From assembly GCA_016793095.1 (NCBI GenBank), contig JAEUJQ010000001.1, positions 1 to 64,000 of the forward strand: DNA of 64,000 nt. The letters run 5' to 3'. The stretch is from Myxococcaceae bacterium (GTDB lineage Bacteria > Myxococcota > Myxococcia > Myxococcales > Myxococcaceae). The notes beneath the pieces were generated by a model. The model was given only the letters and a program-made list of their open reading frames with translations. It was not told the origin of the DNA and did no database searches. Positions 44,623 through 53,703 of the stretch are shown here, piece by piece. Each line of letters starts with the position of its first letter. The stretch's first letter is position 1. The position numbers were made by a program, and so were the translations under genes.

Positions 44623-45971
44623 AAGAGGTTGGTCGCGAGCTCCGCCAGCGCGCTGCGCTCGCCCTTGTTCATCGTGATGTGCCCGGCGATGCGCTCGTTG
44701 CGGAAGCGGTTGACGACGTGCACCAGGCCGTTGTTCGTCGAGTCCACGTAGGGGTTGTCGATCTGGAAGGGGTCGCCGGTGAGGACGATCTTCGTGCCGT
44801 CACCGACGCGGGTGATGATCGTCTTCACCTCGTGCGGGGTGAGGTTCTGGGCCTCGTCCACGATGATGTACTGGTTGGGGATCGACCGCCCGCGGATGTA
44901 GGTGAGCGGCTCGATCTCGACGATGCCCAGGTCCATCAGCTCGTGGTACCCGCGGCCCGCCTTCTTGTCCGAGCGCGACAGGTTGAGCAGGTACTCGACG
45001 TTGTCGAAGATGGGCTGCATCCACGGGTTGAGCTTCTGCTCGACGTCACCCGGCAGGTACCCGATGTCTTTCCCGAGCGGGAAGATCGGCCGGCTCACGA
45101 GCAGCTTCTGGTAGGTCGCGTCTTCGGTGACGCGCGTGAGGCCGGCGGCGATCGCGAGCAGGGTCTTCCCGGTGCCCGCCTTGCCGACGATGGTGACGAG
45201 CTTGATGTCGTCGTTGAGGAGCAGGTCGAGCAGGAAGCTCTGCTCCATGTTGCGCGGCCGGATGCCCCAGGTGCCGTCCTTCACCTGCCGGTTGAGCGGG
45301 ACGATCTTCTTCTGCGCCTCGTCATACCGGCCCATCGCGGTGTGCGAGGTGTTCGCCGCGTCCTTGAGCAGCACGAACTCGTTGGGCGACAGCTTCGCCT
45401 CGACGACCACGTCGCCGCCGGGCTTGTAGAGCTGGTTGATGACGTCGGCCGAGACGGCGTGCTCGGAGAAGCCGGGGTACAGCTCGCTGATCTCGACGCG
45501 CTCGGGCTCGTAGTCCTCGGCGAGCAGGCCCAGGGCGTCAGCGCGGATGCGCAGGTTCGTGTCCTTGCTGATGAACACGGTCTGCGCCTGGGGGTCGCGC
45601 TGCCGGGTCTCGATGGCGACCGCGAGGATCCGGTTGTCCATCAACCCGCCGTCGGCCATCGACTTGGGCAGATCGCGCTCGACGAAGCTGACCCGCAGCG
45701 AGCCCCCGTTGGGCAGCGGCACCCCTTCTGCCAACGTGCCCTCCGCCCGATGGGCGTCGAGGTAGCGGGCGATCTGACGGGCGTTGCGGCCCAGCTCGCT
45801 CATGTCCTTCTTGAACTGATCGAGCTCTTCGATGACGTAGATCGGGATGATGACCGTGTTGTCGTCGAAGCTGTAGATGGACCGCGGGTCGTGCAGCAGC
45901 ACATTGGTGTCGAGAACGAAGTTCTTCCGCGACAAACAGCCCCCTCGCGTGGAGTGTGGTGGGCTCACCAT
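44619..45971 (-). CDS. PIN-PhoH fusion protein
   Basis: 450 residues. The N-terminal PIN domain has the acidic metal residues in FVLDTNVLLHDP and in LMDNRILAVA. The C-terminal part is the PhoH ATPase: Walker A VGKAGTGKTLLA, Walker B IIVDEAQNL and the arginine-rich end NRFRNERIAGHIT. PIN-PhoH proteins of other bacteria couple ATP use to RNA cleavage. The start is uncertain: ATG 45971 is annotated, but a TTG at 45935 with GAGGGGG upstream begins closer to the conserved text. Confidence 0.88.
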   Translation of the reverse strand: MVSPPHSTRGGCLSRKNFVLDTNVLLHDPRSIYSFDDNTVIIPIYVIEELDQFKKDMSELGRNARQIARYLDAHRAEGTLAEGVPLPNGGSLRVSFVERDLPKSMADGGLMDNRILAVAIETRQRDPQAQTVFISKDTNLRIRADALGLLAEDYEPERVEISELYPGFSEHAVSADVINQLYKPGGDVVVEAKLSPNEFVLLKDAANTSHTAMGRYDEAQKKIVPLNRQVKDGTWGIRPRNMEQSFLLDLLLNDDIKLVTIVGKAGTGKTLLAIAAGLTRVTEDATYQKLLVSRPIFPLGKDIGYLPGDVEQKLNPWMQPIFDNVEYLLNLSRSDKKAGRGYHELMDLGIVEIEPLTYIRGRSIPNQYIIVDEAQNLTPHEVKTIITRVGDGTKIVLTGDPFQIDNPYVDSTNNGLVHVVNRFRNERIAGHITMNKGERSALAELATNLL

Positions 45972-45977
45972 AGCCCT

Positions 45978-46547
<570 letters not shown>

Positions 46548-46607
46548 GCGCGACAGGTACCGCGAGACCTGACGCGGGACCAGCAGGTCGTGCTATGCGC
46601 CCACGCC

Positions 46608-47186
46608 ATGCGACGACTCCTGCTGGCCGTCCTCGCCACTGCTTCGGCGTGCGACAAGGTCGACTACATCGAGATCCAACCCGGCGACGTCGAGTTCCAG
46701 TCGCGCGGCGAGTCGAAGAACCTCTCGGCGCGGTGCATGTCGCGGGCGGGGAACCGCGCCGAGCGCGCCATGGTGACCTGGTCGGTGAAGGACCCGGAGA
46801 TCGCCGAGGTGAGCGCCAAGGGGGTGCTCAAGCCGAAGAAGAGCGGCGTCACCGAAGCCGTCGCCCGCTATGACACCGTCGAGTCCGCCATCCCCGTCAG
46901 GGTCACCTTCGTCGAGAAGATCCAGGTGGTGACCCCCACCCTCTCGATCAAGGAGGGCGCCGACGCCGTCCCGATCCAGCTGAAGTTCCTCGGCCTCAAC
47001 GGCAAGGACCTCGGCAAGCGGGGCGTCACCTACACCCCGAAGGACAAGACGATCGCCGCCATCGTCGGGGGCAACGCGATCCTGCCGCTCGACCCGGGCA
47101 AGACCGTCATCGACATTCAGGTTGACGGCATCTCGGCGTCGATGGAAGTGACCGTCGAGGAAGACAAGTCCCTGAAAAAGAAGTGA
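46608..47186 (+). CDS. Lipoprotein with Ig-like repeats
   Basis: 192 residues. A lipobox (ATASAC) follows the ATG at 46608. The mature part holds two Big-type beta-sandwich units, with IAEVSAKGVLKPKKSGVTEA typical of Big_2. It is likely a surface or periplasmic adhesion/scaffold protein. It lies directly upstream of tRNA-Lys and divergent from greB, with about 60 bp between the two starts. Confidence 0.75.
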   Translation: MRRLLLAVLATASACDKVDYIEIQPGDVEFQSRGESKNLSARCMSRAGNRAERAMVTWSVKDPEIAEVSAKGVLKPKKSGVTEAVARYDTVESAIPVRVTFVEKIQVVTPTLSIKEGADAVPIQLKFLGLNGKDLGKRGVTYTPKDKTIAAIVGGNAILPLDPGKTVIDIQVDGISASMEVTVEEDKSLKKK

Positions 47187-47215
47187 GGAGCGCTTTCCCG
47201 AAAAACAGCAGGTGC

Positions 47216-47291
<76 letters not shown>

Positions 47292-47294
47292 TTC

Positions 47295-47367
47295 GGCCCC
47301 ATCGTCTAGAGGCCTAGGACGTGGCCCTTTCAAGGCTAAAACCCGGGTTCGAATCCCGGTGGGGTCA
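47295..47367 (+). tRNA. tRNA-Glu (anticodon TTC)
   Basis: Acceptor GGCCCCA/TGGGGTC with one G-T pair; anticodon loop CTTTCAA; T arm CGGGTTCGAATCCCG. CCA is not encoded. Three bases after tRNA-Lys, so a two-tRNA transcript. Confidence 0.95.
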
Positions 47368-47389
47368 AAACCGAACGCGAGCCCGCGCC

Positions 47390-48127
47390 GTGCTGGCGGT
47401 GCTCGTCGTGGCGGCGGTGAGCGGGTGTCCGGGCGCTTCGGAGCGGTACCTCCAGGCCGGCCACCAGCACGCCCGGCGAGGTGCGTGGCAGAAGGCCCTC
47501 GAGCAGTACGAAGGCGCCGCCGCCGCCGACCCCTCCTGTGCGCGGTGCCTGTCGCTGGCCGGGCTCGCCAACCAGCACCTCGGCCGCAGCCAGCCCGCCG
47601 CAGACGCCTTCACTCGCGCGCTCGCCGTCGAGGGATCCGAGGCCGGCGCGCGGGTGGGGCTTGGGGCGCTGGCCGTCGAGGCCGCCGACGCAGGCGCGGC
47701 GCTCTCGTGGCTCGAGGGCGTCGTGACCCCGGGCGCCGAGCTCGTCCGCGGGCGCGCCCTGCTGCTCCGCGGCAACCCGCAAGACGCCGAGCTGGCCCTC
47801 ACGGCCGCCCGCGCCGCCCTCACCGCCCTCCCGGGATCGATCGAGGCCCGGTACCTCGAGGGCTCGGCCTTGCTGGCCCTCGCGCGGTATGCCGAGGCGC
47901 AGACCGCCTTCGAGACGCTCGAGCGCTCGGCGCGCGACTCCGCCTTCGGGCCCTATGGCCTGGCGCGCGTGGCCGCCGCACAGCAGCGCTCGACCGACGT
48001 CCTCCTCTACCTGAAGGCCGCCCGCGCGGCAGCCCGGGAGGCCTGGCAGGCCCGGGCCGTTGCAGCCGACCCCGCCTTCGCCTTTCTTGCGGGCAGCCCC
48101 GCCTTCTCCGAAGCCGTTGGACCGTAG
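47390..48127 (+). CDS. TPR lipoprotein immediately downstream of tRNA-Glu
   Basis: 245 residues. A lipobox (AVSGC) and TPR repeats (YEGAAAADPSCARCLSLAGL and later ALARYAEAQTAFETLERSA) are visible. It is likely a periplasmic or outer-membrane-attached scaffold. The GTG at 47390 lies only 22 nt after the tRNA-Glu end, with no clear Shine-Dalgarno. Earlier in-frame codons run through tRNA sequence and cannot be the start. It is followed two bases later by plsC. Confidence 0.78.
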   Translation: MLAVLVVAAVSGCPGASERYLQAGHQHARRGAWQKALEQYEGAAAADPSCARCLSLAGLANQHLGRSQPAADAFTRALAVEGSEAGARVGLGALAVEAADAGAALSWLEGVVTPGAELVRGRALLLRGNPQDAELALTAARAALTALPGSIEARYLEGSALLALARYAEAQTAFETLERSARDSAFGPYGLARVAAAQQRSTDVLLYLKAARAAAREAWQARAVAADPAFAFLAGSPAFSEAVGP

Positions 48128-48129
48128 CC

Positions 48130-48915
48130 ATGCTCCGAAACCTGTTCTGCATCTTCGTCGCCTGCGTCTGGACCGCCGTGCTCTTCCCGGTGACGGTCCT
48201 CGTCGCCCTCTTCACCCTCAACCTGTCGAACACGCTGTTCGTCGTGCAGCGCATCTGGTCGCCGGTGTTGCTCTGGGCCGGAGGCGCGAAGTTCTCGGTG
48301 CGCGGGCTCGAGAAGGTCGATTTCACGAAGCCGGCCATCTACGTCTGCAACCACCAGTCGACGCTCGACATCCCCGCCCTCTTCGCCGCGCTGCCCGTCG
48401 CCTTCCGCTTCGTCGCCAAGCACCAGCTCCAGTACGTGCCGTTCCTCGGCTGGTACATGACGATGGCGAAGTTCGTCTTCATCGATCGTTCGAACCACAC
48501 GAAGGCGGTGAAGTCGCTCCAGGTGGCGGCCGAGCGCATTCGCAGCGGCGTCTCCATCGCCATGTTCCCCGAGGGCACCCGCAGCGAGGATCGGACGATC
48601 CGGCCGTTCAAGAAGGGGCCCTTCGCGCTCGCGATGGCGGCGGGCGTCCCCGTGGTGCCGGTCGCGATCGAAGGCTCGGGCACGCTGATGCCGAAGAACT
48701 CGTGGAACATCACGCCCGGGCCCGTCACCGTCGCCGTGGGAGAGCCCGTCGATCCGGCGCCGTTCGGTGACGACCGCGAGGCCCTGATGAAGGCGGTGCG
48801 CGATCGCATCATCGATCTCTCGCTCGAGCTCGGCGGCAAGGGCGGCGACAAGAACCTCACCGTCGCGCAGCGCGGCACCGAGGGCGTCGCGCGTGATCGG
48901 CAGGCGGTGGCATGA
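48130..48915 (+). CDS. plsC: 1-acyl-sn-glycerol-3-phosphate acyltransferase
   Basis: 261 residues. The N-terminal hydrophobic stretch anchors it to the inner membrane. NHQSTLD (the His/Asp catalytic pair) and FPEGTRS are the acyltransferase blocks. PlsC converts lysophosphatidate to phosphatidate. The start ATG 48130 lies two bases after the TPR lipoprotein stop, and the stop overlaps the next gene (ATGA). The TPR-PlsC-TPR order is therefore one operon. Confidence 0.93.
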   Translation: MLRNLFCIFVACVWTAVLFPVTVLVALFTLNLSNTLFVVQRIWSPVLLWAGGAKFSVRGLEKVDFTKPAIYVCNHQSTLDIPALFAALPVAFRFVAKHQLQYVPFLGWYMTMAKFVFIDRSNHTKAVKSLQVAAERIRSGVSIAMFPEGTRSEDRTIRPFKKGPFALAMAAGVPVVPVAIEGSGTLMPKNSWNITPGPVTVAVGEPVDPAPFGDDREALMKAVRDRIIDLSLELGGKGGDKNLTVAQRGTEGVARDRQAVA

Positions 48916-50237
48916 GGCGCCTGGGGTTCGCCGCGCTCGTCGTGCTGGGCGGCTGCGTGACCTCGTCAGGTGGCGAGGTGCTGTCTCCCCGGGAGCGCGC
49001 GCTCGTCGCTCTGCAGAAAGGCAACGCGGCCGAGGCCGTGAAGCTGCTCGAGGCGCTGCGGGCCGACGCGCCGGGCGATCTCGATGTCGCGCGGGCGTGG
49101 GCCGGAGCGCACGTCAAAGCCGGCTCGACGGCACAGGCGCTCGCCCGCCTCGAGAAGCCCGAGACGGCGGCCGACTGGTACACGCGGGGCCTGCTCCTCT
49201 TCGCGAACCCGAAGGACGCCGGGGGGGCTGCCGTCGAGGCCTTCCGCAAGGCGGTGGCGAAGGCGCCGGACGAAGGCGAGCTGCACTACCGCCTGGGCGT
49301 CGCCCTGCTCGAGTCGGAGCAGTACGAGGGCGCACACGAGAGCCTCACGGCGGCGGCCGGCTCGAGGCCCGAGCGGACCGCCTGGCGCCTGCCCCTCGCG
49401 AAGGCCCAGCACCGCCTCGGTCGCGCAAAGGAAGCGATCGCCTCGATCAGGCTGGTGGTGACGAGCGACTGCACCGCGCAGGAAGCCGCGACCGCGAAGG
49501 CGCTCACCGAAGAGATCGCCGACCCCTTCGCTGGCTTCCCGAAGGCGGCGCGCCCGAAGCTCGATCAGGCCCTGGGCTGGCTGCAGGTCGCCGACGTACC
49601 GCAGCAGGCGATCACCGAGCTCGAAGACATCGTGCGCGAGTACCCCGATCTCGGCGTGGTGCACGCGCTGCTGGGCCTGGCGGCAGCGCGCGTGGACGAC
49701 GCGGGCCGCGCCATCGAGGAGCTCAAACGCGCGATCGAGCTGAGCCCCGACGACGGCAAGCCGTACCTCTACCTCGCCGATCTCTACACCGCGCGCCAAC
49801 GCGGCTCGCAGGCGAAGGAGCTGTACGAGAAGGCCCTCGAGAAGAACCCGACCCTTGACGACGCCTGGTTCAAGCTCGGCGAGGCCGCCCTCGAGCGGCA
49901 GGAGCTCGAGAAGGCGCGGACCTCGTTCCGCACCGCAGCGCGGCTGCGCCCCGACAACTGGTTCGCCCGCGGCAAGCTCGCGCTCGTCCTCCAGCTCGAG
50001 GGCAACTGGGCCGCGGCGGATCGGGAGCTCAAAGGCGAGCTCGCGCAACGCCCCGACAACCTCGAGGCCGTGCTGCGCCTGGGCCTCCTGCACACCGAGA
50101 AGTTCCTGAAGACGAAGACGCCCACCGATCGCGACGCGGCCCGCGCCGAGGCCGCCCGGTGGCTCGAGAAGGTGCTCGACCAGCAGCCAGAGAACGCGCT
50201 CGCGTCGCGGGCGCTGGAGCGCGTGAAGCAGCCGTGA
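48912..50237 (+). CDS. TPR lipoprotein, larger
   Basis: 441 residues with a lipobox (VLGGC) and tandem TPR units to the end (for example LDDAWFKLGEAALERQELEK and DNLEAVLRLGLL). It is a protein-interaction scaffold at the outer membrane or periplasm. ATGA overlap with plsC implies coupling. No catalytic motif was recognised. Confidence 0.8.
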   Translation: MRRLGFAALVVLGGCVTSSGGEVLSPRERALVALQKGNAAEAVKLLEALRADAPGDLDVARAWAGAHVKAGSTAQALARLEKPETAADWYTRGLLLFANPKDAGGAAVEAFRKAVAKAPDEGELHYRLGVALLESEQYEGAHESLTAAAGSRPERTAWRLPLAKAQHRLGRAKEAIASIRLVVTSDCTAQEAATAKALTEEIADPFAGFPKAARPKLDQALGWLQVADVPQQAITELEDIVREYPDLGVVHALLGLAAARVDDAGRAIEELKRAIELSPDDGKPYLYLADLYTARQRGSQAKELYEKALEKNPTLDDAWFKLGEAALERQELEKARTSFRTAARLRPDNWFARGKLALVLQLEGNWAAADRELKGELAQRPDNLEAVLRLGLLHTEKFLKTKTPTDRDAARAEAARWLEKVLDQQPENALASRALERVKQP

Positions 50238-50295
50238 CCGGCCGCCCACGGCTCGAGGGCCTCACTTCACCCAGGCGCGGTGGTAAGCTGGCGTC

Positions 50296-50952
50296 GTGAA
50301 TCAACCGGACGACCAGGACGGCCCGCAGTTCGATCCATCGGGGCTCGAGCTCGATCTCCCGCCGCCGCCTTCAGGCCCGGTGAAGTCCACACCCAGCACC
50401 CCCGGCGCGCGCGCGATGCGCTCGGCGCAGCGGGACCAGCCGCTCGCCCCCGAAGCGCCGAAGAAGCTCGACAAGGCCGCCCTGAAGGAAGGGGCGGTCG
50501 ACACGCTCCTCAACTCGGTCTCGATCCTGTCCGAGATCGCCGAGGACTTCCGCACGTCCGATCGCTTCTTCAAGTACAAGGCCGCCGTTCTCGTCGGGTG
50601 GCTGATGCTCTCGTTCACCAGCGTCGGCGTCGCCTGCGCCGATCGGGGACCGTCGAACGACATCAACGCCACGCTGGTGCAGGCGGGCGACGCCTCGCAG
50701 CCCGTCTACCTCGTGAAGAACGAGTCGATGGAGGTGTGGCACGACGTGGAGGTGCTGGTGAACGGGCAGTACCGCGCGACCCTGGCCACCATGGATCGCA
50801 ACGGCGGCTCCATCGCCCTGTCTCCGGCGGTGCTCTTCGACGAAGGGGGGAAGAAGGCCCCGTCGAACCTCGTGATCACCGACATCGTCGTGACGGTGAG
50901 TGAACCCGATGAGTCCGTCACCCTGCTCCGCGGCGGTCAGATCGTGAAGTAG
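50296..50952 (+). CDS. Single-pass membrane protein with Pro-rich N-terminus
   Basis: 218 residues from a GTG at 50296. The first 60 residues are Pro/Asp-rich and cytoplasmic. One hydrophobic segment (AAVLVGWLMLSFTSVGVAC, about residues 94-112) leads to a beta-rich C-terminal domain with YLVKNESMEVWHDVEVLVNG. No known family. It is not obviously part of the TPR operon (58-bp gap). Confidence 0.65.
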   Translation: MNQPDDQDGPQFDPSGLELDLPPPPSGPVKSTPSTPGARAMRSAQRDQPLAPEAPKKLDKAALKEGAVDTLLNSVSILSEIAEDFRTSDRFFKYKAAVLVGWLMLSFTSVGVACADRGPSNDINATLVQAGDASQPVYLVKNESMEVWHDVEVLVNGQYRATLATMDRNGGSIALSPAVLFDEGGKKAPSNLVITDIVVTVSEPDESVTLLRGGQIVK

Positions 50953-50991
50953 GCGCGAGCCAGCGAGGAAGTGGGCGCTGTCAGCGCGCTG

Positions 50992-52098
50992 TCAGTGCGC
51001 CATCAGCGCGTCGGCGACGGTGACCAGGGTCGCGATGTCATCAGCGCCCTGCGGCAGATCGGGCAGCGCCATCGCGGTCGCGCTCTGCCCCGCTCGCTTC
51101 GTCAGCTCTCCCAGCAGGGTGAAGTCCCGCTGGGCGGCGTGGCGCTCGAGCTCGGCGAGGCCGATCAGCTTGGGCAGGCCGGTGCGCACCGCGTCGGGGG
51201 CGCCCTCGGGGAGCGACGGCATCGGGCGGCCCGCCTCGGTCGCGTGGCTGCGGTTGAGCACGAACCCGCGGAAGGGCAGCGACAGCTCTCTCGTCTTGTC
51301 GTGGAAGAAGGACGCCTCGGTGAGGGCCGCCGGCGCTGGCGACGACACGAGCAGGAAGGCCACGTCGTCTCCTGAGAGGAACTGCCGCATCTCGCTCACG
51401 TCCACGTTCAGCGACTTGAAGATGCCAGTGAAGGTCGCGACGAAGGTGACGAACTCGTGCGCGAACTCGTCTCCGAAGACGGCGCCCAGGATCTTCTCGA
51501 TCACGCGGGAGGCCGCCCGCGTCACCAGGCTGTCGGAGCGTGGCAGGAACGCCGAGATCGCGCGTGAGTCCACCAGGCCCGAGAGCCGGCGGGGCGCCTC
51601 GAGGAAGTCGAGCGCGTTGCGGGACGGGGGCGTGTCGAGCACCACCAGATCGTACGTGCCTGCGTGCACGAGCCGGTGCAGCGCCTCCATGGCCGTGTAC
51701 TCGTGCATGCCCGCGACCATCGTCGAGACCTGCTGGTAGATGCGGTTCGACAGGATGCGCTGGGCGTCAGCCTCGTTCTTCACCAGCCGACGCACGGCGC
51801 TGTCCGACACGAGCTTGATGTCCAGCATCCACGCGTCGAGCGAGCCGGTGGTGATGCCCGCCGCGTCCGACCGATCCTTCGGGATGCGCACGGGATCGGG
51901 AGGGTTGCGCGACACGCCGAGCGTCTCGGCCAACCGGCGCGATGGGTCGATCGTGAGCACCAGCACCTTGCGCCCCGCGCGCGCGGCGGCGAGCGAGATG
52001 GCCGCGGCGGTCGTCGTCTTCCCCACCCCACCGGCGCCACAGCAGACGATCACCTTCTTCGAGCGGATCAGCTCTCCGACGCGAACGGCGCCCGTCAT
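50992..52098 (-). CDS. ArsA/Get3-like ATPase, second subunit
   Basis: 368 residues. The Walker A reads CCGAGGVGKTTTAA: the P-loop lysine is kept, but the first, signature lysine of the deviant Walker motif (GKGGVGKT) is an alanine. DLVVLDTPPS is the switch-II region. This layout matches the actinobacterial Rv3680-like half of a two-subunit Get3-like complex. It starts at ATG 52098, overlapping the stop of the other subunit (TGATG). Role: probably ATP-dependent handling of membrane or tail-anchored proteins or of a cytoskeletal client; not demonstrated here. Confidence 0.8.
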   Translation of the reverse strand: MTGAVRVGELIRSKKVIVCCGAGGVGKTTTAAAISLAAARAGRKVLVLTIDPSRRLAETLGVSRNPPDPVRIPKDRSDAAGITTGSLDAWMLDIKLVSDSAVRRLVKNEADAQRILSNRIYQQVSTMVAGMHEYTAMEALHRLVHAGTYDLVVLDTPPSRNALDFLEAPRRLSGLVDSRAISAFLPRSDSLVTRAASRVIEKILGAVFGDEFAHEFVTFVATFTGIFKSLNVDVSEMRQFLSGDDVAFLLVSSPAPAALTEASFFHDKTRELSLPFRGFVLNRSHATEAGRPMPSLPEGAPDAVRTGLPKLIGLAELERHAAQRDFTLLGELTKRAGQSATAMALPDLPQGADDIATLVTVADALMAH

Positions 52099-52997
52099 CA
52101 CCCACCTCCAACGGGCTGCGGCAGCGGCGTGGCGGTGTCGAGCACCCGGGAGAGCGCGGCGATCAACCCGTCGTGGGGGAGCTCGGGCGTGACGAAGAGC
52201 GGCAGCGCCGTGTGGCTGCGAAGGCGGGCGAGCTCGCGGTGCGCGACGAGCGGCTTCTTGAACAGCTCCCGACCCAGCCACGCGTGCCGATCCACCAGCG
52301 GCGCGAGGGCCTCGCGCTCGGCGGGCGAGAACGGATCCGACGGCATGCGATTCACCACCACGCCACCGACGGGCATCTTCGTCTTCTTCAGGCCGTCGAT
52401 CAGCTCGAGGCACTCGCTGACGGGGAGCGTCTCGGGCAGCGTGATGATCCAGGCCGACGCCTGCTTCGGATCGTTCAGGTAGCCCTGCCCTTCCTTCAGC
52501 GCCGCGGCGATCGGCCCACCCGGCACCAGCCGCAGCAACAGCTCGGGCAGCCCGGTGAGCGACAACGTGTGCCCCGTCGCGGGCATGTCGATGAGGATCA
52601 GCTCGTGGGCCGGCTGATCGCCGCTCTTCTCACGGAGCGCCGTCAGCAACTGAAAGAAGACGCCCATCTCGCGGAACGACGGCCCGGCGGACAGCAACCG
52701 CCTGAGCGCGTCACTTCCGATCGCCGCGCGCGCCAGGGTCCCCGACCGCAGCACCGACTTGAGGAACAGCTCCTGTCCCGTGCGGGCGAGCAGCACGCAG
52801 CCGTGCACGTTCGGCTCGAGCGGCTCCGGCAGTCGCGGCAGGCGCTCCCGGCTCCAGTGGCGGGCCAACGGCGAGTAGTCGTCGCCCTCGTCGCCCACCT
52901 CGGTGACGAGCACCCGGCGACCACGACTCGCCGCCAGCTTCGCCAGCGCCGCGGTCATCACAGAGCGGCCGACTCCGCCCTTCCCGGTGATGAGCAC
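52098..52997 (-). CDS. ArsA/Get3-like ATPase, first subunit, altered P-loop
   Basis: 299 residues from the first in-frame ATG/GTG/TTG (GTG 52997). The Walker A is GKGGVGRSV: the signature lysine is kept, but the P-loop lysine is Arg. Switch-II reads LILIDMPATGHTLSL. The start at 52997 falls three residues before the P-loop, which is too close: in-frame codons upstream read DELVNKRVV. A CTG at 53024 with GAGG seven bases upstream would restore a normal N-terminus. Cotranslated with the second subunit. Confidence 0.75.
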   Translation of the reverse strand: MLITGKGGVGRSVMTAALAKLAASRGRRVLVTEVGDEGDDYSPLARHWSRERLPRLPEPLEPNVHGCVLLARTGQELFLKSVLRSGTLARAAIGSDALRRLLSAGPSFREMGVFFQLLTALREKSGDQPAHELILIDMPATGHTLSLTGLPELLLRLVPGGPIAAALKEGQGYLNDPKQASAWIITLPETLPVSECLELIDGLKKTKMPVGGVVVNRMPSDPFSPAEREALAPLVDRHAWLGRELFKKPLVAHRELARLRSHTALPLFVTPELPHDGLIAALSRVLDTATPLPQPVGGG

Positions 52998-53111
52998 GAC
53001 GCGTTTGTTGACCAGCTCGTCCAGGGTGCGGCCTCGTTGCAGGTTCCGTCGAAGACGGACGATCAGACCCTACCGGAGCCACGGACGATTCCGTGAGTTT
53101 TTCCAGCGCGC

Positions 53112-53546
53112 TCACTGGGCCGGACACGAGGTGTTGCACCGCGCCTGGCTGCGCGCGCAGTCCTGCTTGCACTGGCCGCCCAGACCACCGCACTTCGTCG
53201 TGACACAGCGATGAAACAGCCCGCGGCACGTGCTCTCGCAGTCGGCCTTGGACTGCGTGGGGACGATCGCCGGGCCCGTCGGCAGCGGAGGCGGTGAGGC
53301 GCCTGTCGGCGGGGGCGGCGGAGCGGCCACCGGTGGCGGCGCGACCGGCGGCAGCGGTGGCGGGCACGCTGAGAGCGGCGGCACCCAGGCCACGTACTGC
53401 GCCCCATCGCACTGCCGCAGATCGGACGAGGCAGCGGTTCCAAACTCCCAGATCACGCCCTTGAGCTCGGGGGTGCAGGTGGGTGGGCCGGCGAGGGCCG
53501 GTACGGCGATGCAGGTCAGCAGGAGCGGGAGGAGCCGGAGCGTCAT
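53112..53546 (-). CDS. Secreted Pro-rich, Cys-rich small protein
   Basis: 144 residues. A signal peptide (MTLRLLPLLLTCIAVPALAG) is followed by a short cysteine domain, a Pro-rich linker and a C-terminal cysteine cluster (CESTCRGLFHRCVTTKCGG). No known family. It looks like a small exported disulfide-bonded protein. The gap to the next gene is about 157 bp and has no clear promoter. Confidence 0.65.
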   Translation of the reverse strand: MTLRLLPLLLTCIAVPALAGPPTCTPELKGVIWEFGTAASSDLRQCDGAQYVAWVPPLSACPPPLPPVAPPPVAAPPPPPTGASPPPLPTGPAIVPTQSKADCESTCRGLFHRCVTTKCGGLGGQCKQDCARSQARCNTSCPAQ

Positions 53547-53703
53547 GAGGGGCTCATAGCCGATTCCGTGCGTCAGGCGACGCCGCGCTTTCCCTCGAGC
53601 CGGCGCGGTGATCGGGCGGCGGGCGCTCGGCCCGGCGGGTTCGGGATGCGCGCGATCGACCAGCGGAGCACGGCTCCTGATCCGTGGGCTATGACGGATC
53701 CTC

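Noticed and set aside
48130-48915. plsC as the missing acyltransferase of the PUFA synthase
   Set aside because: It is a normal stand-alone housekeeping PlsC on the other strand, in a TPR lipoprotein operon 10 kb away.
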